Origin: WLMZ01 sp037139095
Lineage (GTDB): Bacteria > Actinomycetota > Acidimicrobiia > Acidimicrobiales > Ilumatobacteraceae
Direction of reading: 5' to 3'
Length of the DNA stretch: 63,518 nt
Assembly (NCBI GenBank): GCA_037139095.1
Contig: JBAXHD010000012.1
Location: 1-63,518, forward strand
Under the pieces are notes generated by a model. The model ran no database searches. It was not told where the DNA came from and saw only the letters and a list, made by a program, of their open reading frames with translations. Each line of letters begins with the position of its first letter. Position 1 is the stretch's first letter. Below, piece by piece: positions 59,886 to 63,518 of the stretch. The position numbers and the translations under genes are program-made.

Positions 59886-60952
59886 GAATCAGCGTTTGCC
59901 GCTTCGGCTGCACAGGCCTGCGAAACGTCGACAAACCGTTGCAGGGCTGCTGCCGCGTCGCCGCTATCGATAGAACGAGCGGCGAGGGCAAGACCCTGCT
60001 CGATATCGCTGACGACACCGGCCACCACAAGGCCCGCGGCGGAATTGAGCAGAACGATGTCGCGATGCGCACCACGTTCGCCGTCGAGCACTTGGCGCGC
60101 TGCAGCAGCATTGAATGCTGGGTCGCCGCCCACCAAGTCACCAAGGGTTGCGGGAGCAAGACCAAGCTTTTCGGGATCGACGATGAAGCTCGAGACCTCG
60201 CCGTTATCCAGCGCGAGCACGGTTGATGGGCCGAGCGTGGACAGTTCATCAAGGCCATTGCCATGGACAACCCACGCCTTCACGGATCCGTGGCTGCGAA
60301 GCGATGCCAACATCCGCTCAGCAAAGGCCGGATTGGCGACGCCAATCATGCTGCGGCGCACCCGCCCCGGGTTGGCCATTGGTCCGAGCAAGTTGAACAC
60401 CGTGGGGATACCTATCTCGCGACGCGAGGGGCCGGCAAAGCGAAACGAAGGGTGGAATCGGGTGGCCATGCAAAACCCGATGCCGGCCTCTTCGATGCAA
60501 TGCAGCACTCCTTCGGGAGGCAACTCGATGGCGACCCCGAGCGCTTCAAGCACATCGGCAGTGCCGCATTTCGACGACGCCGCACGATTGCCGTGCTTGC
60601 ACACCGGCACACCGGCGCCAGCCACGACCAATGCAGACATGGTGGACACATTGACCGAGTGGCTGCGGTCGCCACCGGTGCCAACGATGTCTACGGCGCG
60701 TGACCGCAGGTCTTCGCTGAGCGGCACCAGCGTGGCCGCCTTCAGCACTGCATCAAGCAGGCCCGAGAGTTCTTCGGCTGTTTCACCCTTGGCACGCAGG
60801 GCAACGACAAACGCAATCAACTGCGCCGGAGTGGCATCCCCAGAAAGAATAGTGGCCATTGCCTCATAGGCATCGGCTGCTGGCAGGTTTTCGCGCTCAA
60901 GTAGCCGGGTCAGCAGCGCTGACCAGCCACCAATATCTTCGAAATGTGACAC
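59882..60952 (-). CDS. trpD: Anthranilate phosphoribosyltransferase
   Basis: Second step of tryptophan synthesis, 356 aa. Signature sequences: IVGTGGDRSHSVNVSTMSAL, VCKHGNRAASSKCGTADVLE, RREIGIPTVFNLLGPMANPG and VVHGNGLDELSTLG. GTG at 60952 (VSHFEDIGG) is chosen because TAGTAT lies 7 bases before it; an ATG at 60961 would overlap that -10 region. It is separate from any trp operon and heads a two-gene unit with thrB. Confidence 0.94.
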   Translation of the reverse strand: MSHFEDIGGWSALLTRLLERENLPAADAYEAMATILSGDATPAQLIAFVVALRAKGETAEELSGLLDAVLKAATLVPLSEDLRSRAVDIVGTGGDRSHSVNVSTMSALVVAGAGVPVCKHGNRAASSKCGTADVLEALGVAIELPPEGVLHCIEEAGIGFCMATRFHPSFRFAGPSRREIGIPTVFNLLGPMANPGRVRRSMIGVANPAFAERMLASLRSHGSVKAWVVHGNGLDELSTLGPSTVLALDNGEVSSFIVDPEKLGLAPATLGDLVGGDPAFNAAAARQVLDGERGAHRDIVLLNSAAGLVVAGVVSDIEQGLALAARSIDSGDAAAALQRFVDVSQACAAEAANADS

Positions 60953-60959
60953 GCCGCAC

Positions 60960-60965
60960 ATACTA
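60960..60965 (-). promoter_or_regulatory. -10 element for leaderless trpD mRNA
   Basis: Minus-strand TAGTAT, then 7 bases, then GTG at 60952. A TTGGCG -35 lies about 16 bases upstream. Confidence 0.6.
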
Positions 60966-60993
60966 CGGCGCGGGTTCGCACCGCCAACAGACG

Positions 60994-61218
60994 TTATGCA
61001 GACCGGCGGCGGTAGCGAATAATGCGCCGACGCTCTCGCTCGGTAGCACCACCCCACACACCCTGTTTCTCACGAGAAGCCAACGCATGTTCAAGGCAGA
61101 CAATGCGCACATCGCATTGTTCGCATACCGACTTAGCGGTGGTCGCATCTTCGTCTTCATCCGGAAAGAACAAGCCCGGATCGAGCCCTCGACAGGCGCC
61201 TGATTCCTGCCATACCAT
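60994..61218 (-). CDS. WhiB family Fe-S transcription regulator
   Basis: Actinobacteria-specific regulator, about 74 aa. The four cluster Cys are C9, C32, C35 and C41 in GACRGLDPGLFFP and VCEQCDVRIVCLEHAL; GVWGGATERERRRI is the turn and basic DNA-binding tail. Start ATG at 61218 places the first Cys at 9, as in family members; a GTG at 61233 is an alternative. Which WhiB subtype it is cannot be set from this length. It is transcribed toward trpD, 41 bases away. Confidence 0.93.
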   Translation of the reverse strand: MVWQESGACRGLDPGLFFPDEDEDATTAKSVCEQCDVRIVCLEHALASREKQGVWGGATERERRRIIRYRRRSA

Positions 61219-61384
61219 TGCATTGGCCGTCACGATTAGCCCCAAACCTTCTGTGCTCAAGAGCGCATTGATTGACGTGGTCTGCCGTCGGATTGACAAT
61301 GCAAGCCGCCGACAACCCGCAAATTAGACGCTGAATCGTGGCAGCGCTAGGGCCTTATGTCAGTATTTTTCGGCGAAGGTCAAT

Positions 61385-61990
61385 TCAGTTGAGCAGGTCG
61401 GCGAGCAATTCGGCGACGGCCGCTGGCGACAGCTCAACGCTTTCGCGATACGCAGGGTGATCAATCTCAAGAAAGGCCTGACCACTGCCCAGTGTTTCAA
61501 TCTCGGCCGGGGTCATCGAGAACTGCAAATAATGAACAGCGCTGGTCACGTTGGCCCGTGTGAGCTGGCTGGCGTGCTGCTGCTCGGGCACCGAGCGAAT
61601 GGTGCTGCCGTCGGAGAGCCGAATCACTACGTGCCGTTCGATTCCTACAAGTCGTGGCAGCCATTCGCGAATTGATTCATCTGAGGTGAGCTCAATGAAC
61701 ATCGTGGCGCACAGCTGGCCAGCATCGGGAATAAGCGGGTTATACGCGTCGATTTCAGCCTGAATATCGAGATCGGTCATCAGCTTTTCAACCCGAGCCA
61801 TCTCTTGGATCTGATAGCGAATTGTGTCTCGAGATTCAAACGAAACGGTGATAATGGTGCCGAGGGCAACACGACGTCGGCGACGCAGCTCGAGCACAGT
61901 ATCTCTGAACTCGGCCCGCTCACGCTCGTAGGCACGTAGGTCGGCGATATCGCCAAGCACCAGTTTTCGACTCACTGCAGCAGAACTCAT
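61385..61990 (-). CDS. DUF3501 family protein
   Basis: 201 aa, the DUF3501 family found next to Fe-S and rubrerythrin genes. N-terminus LVLGDIADLRAYERERAEFR, then TVSFESRDTIRYQIQEMARV and QAEIDAYNPLIPDAGQLCAT, with VHYLQFSMTPAEIETL near the C-terminus. No TM, single Cys. ATG at 61990 overlaps the Fe-S gene stop by 4 bases. Biochemistry unknown; a peroxide-response role with its neighbours is inference. Confidence 0.88.
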   Translation of the reverse strand: MSSAAVSRKLVLGDIADLRAYERERAEFRDTVLELRRRRRVALGTIITVSFESRDTIRYQIQEMARVEKLMTDLDIQAEIDAYNPLIPDAGQLCATMFIELTSDESIREWLPRLVGIERHVVIRLSDGSTIRSVPEQQHASQLTRANVTSAVHYLQFSMTPAEIETLGSGQAFLEIDHPAYRESVELSPAAVAELLADLLN

Positions 61991-63300
61991 CGTGTGCCCT
62001 CCTCGATAGCGATTCCGTAGGCGCGTGCCACGACCTGAATGGGGTGCTGAGGCACCTTGCCGGTTTGTTCATTGATCGCGGTATTCGCGAGATGACAATC
62101 GCCAGCGACCACTTCACCGTTGGCCCGAGTGATTTCATCACCAAGCTTTTTGGCGATAGGAACCGAAATATCGGCGTTCTCGGCGCGCAGGCCCCACATA
62201 CCATCGATGCCACTGCACTGCTGCACAAGCTTGATCTTGGCTCCCGTGAGCTTCATCAAGTCGCGGCTCTTGAGCCCGATGTTCTGAGCCCGTAAGTGAC
62301 AGGGCGTGTGATACGTGATGGTTTCGGGAACGTGGCCGGGGAACTCAGTATCGAGCGACGTGCCGTCGTCGCGATGCACCTTCATCAGGTACTCGGCTGC
62401 GTCATAGGTATTGTCTGCCACGGCTTGTGCCTGCGACCCGCCGACATAGTCGAGATAGTCCTTCTTCAGGATGTAACCGCAGGTTGGCTGCGGCACGACA
62501 ATGTCGTTGCCCTTGCGAACTTCGGCGGCAAGAATTTTCACGTTCTTGTTCGCCACCTTCTTGAACTGATCGATGTCGCCGCTGTGCAGCCACGGGGCGC
62601 CGCAGCAGCCCACATCGGCCAACGACACCTCGATGCCGTTGCGCTCGTAGACCTTGACGAGATCGTGCCCAATACCTGGCTCTTGATACTCAACGAGGCA
62701 GGTAGGAAACAATGCAACGCGACCCTGGCGCTTACCGATGCGCACTTTTGGCCGACGATTGAACCACGTGGAGAAGCGCTGACGACTGAACGGTGGCAGC
62801 ATGCGCACGCTTGAGACGCCTGCAGTCTTTTCGACCACCTTACGAATCACACTTCCGGGTTTGGCCCCGAGAACTTTGTTGGCAACAGGCGCAGTAGCGC
62901 TACCCACTTTGCCGAGCAGATCGGTGCGACCCATCATCTGCGTCGTGGCCTTGTCGCGCACCGAGGCGTGACCAGCCTCGTGCAGCATGGCGTCGGCACG
63001 CAGCATCAGACGAGGAAAATCGAGTGCCCACTCGTGCTGGCCGGGAACATACGGGCACACCACGTAACACAACTTGCATTGGAAACATTCGTCGACGACC
63101 TGATCCTGCTGGGCCGGGGTGAGCCGACCCGCATCTTGGTCGTCGTGGCGATCGATCATGTCGAACAACGTCGGGAACGACGTACAGAACTTAAAACAAA
63201 CGCGGCAACCGTGACACAGGTCGTAGACCCGCGTGAGCTCATTGCGGACGTCGGCCTCGTCGAGGTACTGGGGGTGGAAGGGGTCGTATGTCGTAGTCAT
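61987..63300 (-). CDS. HdrD/GlpC-like Fe-S oxidoreductase
   Basis: 437 aa soluble protein. Two 4Fe-4S motifs: C29/C32/C35/C39 (CHGCRVCFKFC) and C72/C75/C78/C82 (CFQCKLCYVVCP). Two CCG-type domains follow: VGCCGAPW with PQPTCGYILKKDY, and HTPCHLRAQNIG with QQCSGIDGMWGL. This matches heterodisulfide-reductase subunit D and GlpC. Electron carrier to the rubrerythrin upstream is the likely role. ATG at 63300 is the conserved start; no good Shine-Dalgarno. A 12-bp hairpin sits before it. Confidence 0.9.
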   Translation of the reverse strand: MTTTYDPFHPQYLDEADVRNELTRVYDLCHGCRVCFKFCTSFPTLFDMIDRHDDQDAGRLTPAQQDQVVDECFQCKLCYVVCPYVPGQHEWALDFPRLMLRADAMLHEAGHASVRDKATTQMMGRTDLLGKVGSATAPVANKVLGAKPGSVIRKVVEKTAGVSSVRMLPPFSRQRFSTWFNRRPKVRIGKRQGRVALFPTCLVEYQEPGIGHDLVKVYERNGIEVSLADVGCCGAPWLHSGDIDQFKKVANKNVKILAAEVRKGNDIVVPQPTCGYILKKDYLDYVGGSQAQAVADNTYDAAEYLMKVHRDDGTSLDTEFPGHVPETITYHTPCHLRAQNIGLKSRDLMKLTGAKIKLVQQCSGIDGMWGLRAENADISVPIAKKLGDEITRANGEVVAGDCHLANTAINEQTGKVPQHPIQVVARAYGIAIEEGTR

Positions 63301-63317
63301 TTGCTCGCCTCGAGGGT

Positions 63318-63346
63318 GTTGCGCCGGCGACAAGCGCCGGCGCAAC
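63318..63346 (-). promoter_or_regulatory. Perfect 12-bp stem-loop between rubrerythrin and Fe-S genes
   Basis: GTTGCGCCGGCG, 5-base loop, CGCCGGCGCAAC: all 12 pairs are Watson-Crick. No T-run follows on either strand. It sits in a 69-base gap, 17 bases before the Fe-S start, so it could attenuate transcription, protect the rubrerythrin mRNA 3' end, or both. Confidence 0.75.
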
Positions 63347-63369
63347 ATCTCAGTTGTAGGGGTGGTAGC

Positions 63370-63518
63370 TCAGTCGAGGCTGTCGAGGCCCTGCTGGAAC
63401 CGGCCAGCGTGGCTCTTCTCAGCGCGTGCCAGTGTCTCGAACCAGTCGGCGATCTCGCCGAAACCTTCGTCGCGAGCGGTCTTGGCGAAGCCTGGGTACA
63501 TCTGGGTGTACTCGTAGG
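63370..63518 (-). CDS. Rubrerythrin-family ferritin-like protein, 3' part only
   Basis: The last 48 residues of a gene that runs off the right edge. The frame reads EYTQMYPGFAKTARDEGFGE, then IADWFETLARAEKSHAGRFQ and QGLDSLD before TGA at 63372-63370. ExxH in AEKSHAG is the last diiron-ligand helix of rubrerythrins. The protein ends right after that helix, so no rubredoxin domain follows, unlike classic rubrerythrin; a preceding one cannot be excluded. Predicted peroxide reductase, with electrons perhaps from the adjacent Fe-S protein. Confidence 0.85.
   Translation of the reverse strand, partial: YEYTQMYPGFAKTARDEGFGEIADWFETLARAEKSHAGRFQQGLDSLD

Overview
The window is a GC-rich, densely packed chromosomal stretch of housekeeping genes. 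I see no mobile element, CRISPR array, tRNA or rRNA. The gene content points to an actinobacterium (Actinomycetota): a WhiB regulator, a proteasome activator of the Bpa family, SepF and DivIVA in a division cluster without ftsA, a MtrA/MtrB/LpqB-like trio, DUF3040, and a T-box in front of ileS. A deep lineage such as Acidimicrobiia fits the unusual details (no murF in the cluster, a short LpqB, divergent sequences), but this is inference.

Layout. 1-7.9 kb: lipoprotein fragment, nitroreductase, an unknown protein, dnaE, a Bpa-type proteasome activator with an upstream phosphodiesterase, and an Rrf2 regulator. 7.9-13.9 kb: rluD, lspA and a DksA/TraR-like protein with a histone-H1-like Lys/Ala/Pro tail, then ileS behind a T-box leader. 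13.9-31.5 kb (all minus strand): the division and cell-wall (dcw) cluster in the order mraZ, rsmH, ftsL, ftsI, murE, mraY, murD, ftsW, murG, murC, murB, ftsQ, ftsZ, PLPHP gene, sepF, divIVA. Most neighbours overlap by 1-4 bases. Upstream of mraZ lies a textbook MraZ operator on a sigma-70-type promoter. 31.6-34.4 kb: lipoate-ligase-like gene, HNH endonuclease, small unknown, acyl-CoA dehydrogenase. 34.4-39.8 kb: ROK kinase, and divergently MoxR, DUF58 and transglutaminase genes. 39.8-46.8 kb: DUF3040, dinB, NUDIX, dolichol-phosphate-mannose-synthase-like GT, small membrane protein, inositol monophosphatase, mtrA-mtrB-GerMN lipoprotein. 46.8-51.7 kb: 6-phosphofructokinase, small membrane protein, glycerol kinase, AlaC-type aminotransferase, pyrophosphatase. 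51.7-57.4 kb: an overlapping operon of Cys-rich protein, queG, PimB-like mannosyltransferase, membrane protein, SRPBCC protein and a second ROK kinase, downstream of a NYN-nuclease gene. 57.5-63.5 kb: an exonuclease/GIY-YIG fusion, thrB, trpD, whiB, and a rubrerythrin / HdrD-like Fe-S protein / DUF3501 operon running off the right end.

Two themes recur. First, many transcription units have a TANNNT -10 element exactly 6-7 bases before the start codon, the signature of leaderless mRNAs; this decided several starts. Second, regulation of the translation and wall blocks is readable in the DNA: T-box for ileS, MraZ boxes for dcw, and a structured leader before rsmH. The least understood units are the rubrerythrin/Fe-S/DUF3501 operon and the cysteine-less DksA-like protein with its histone-like tail.
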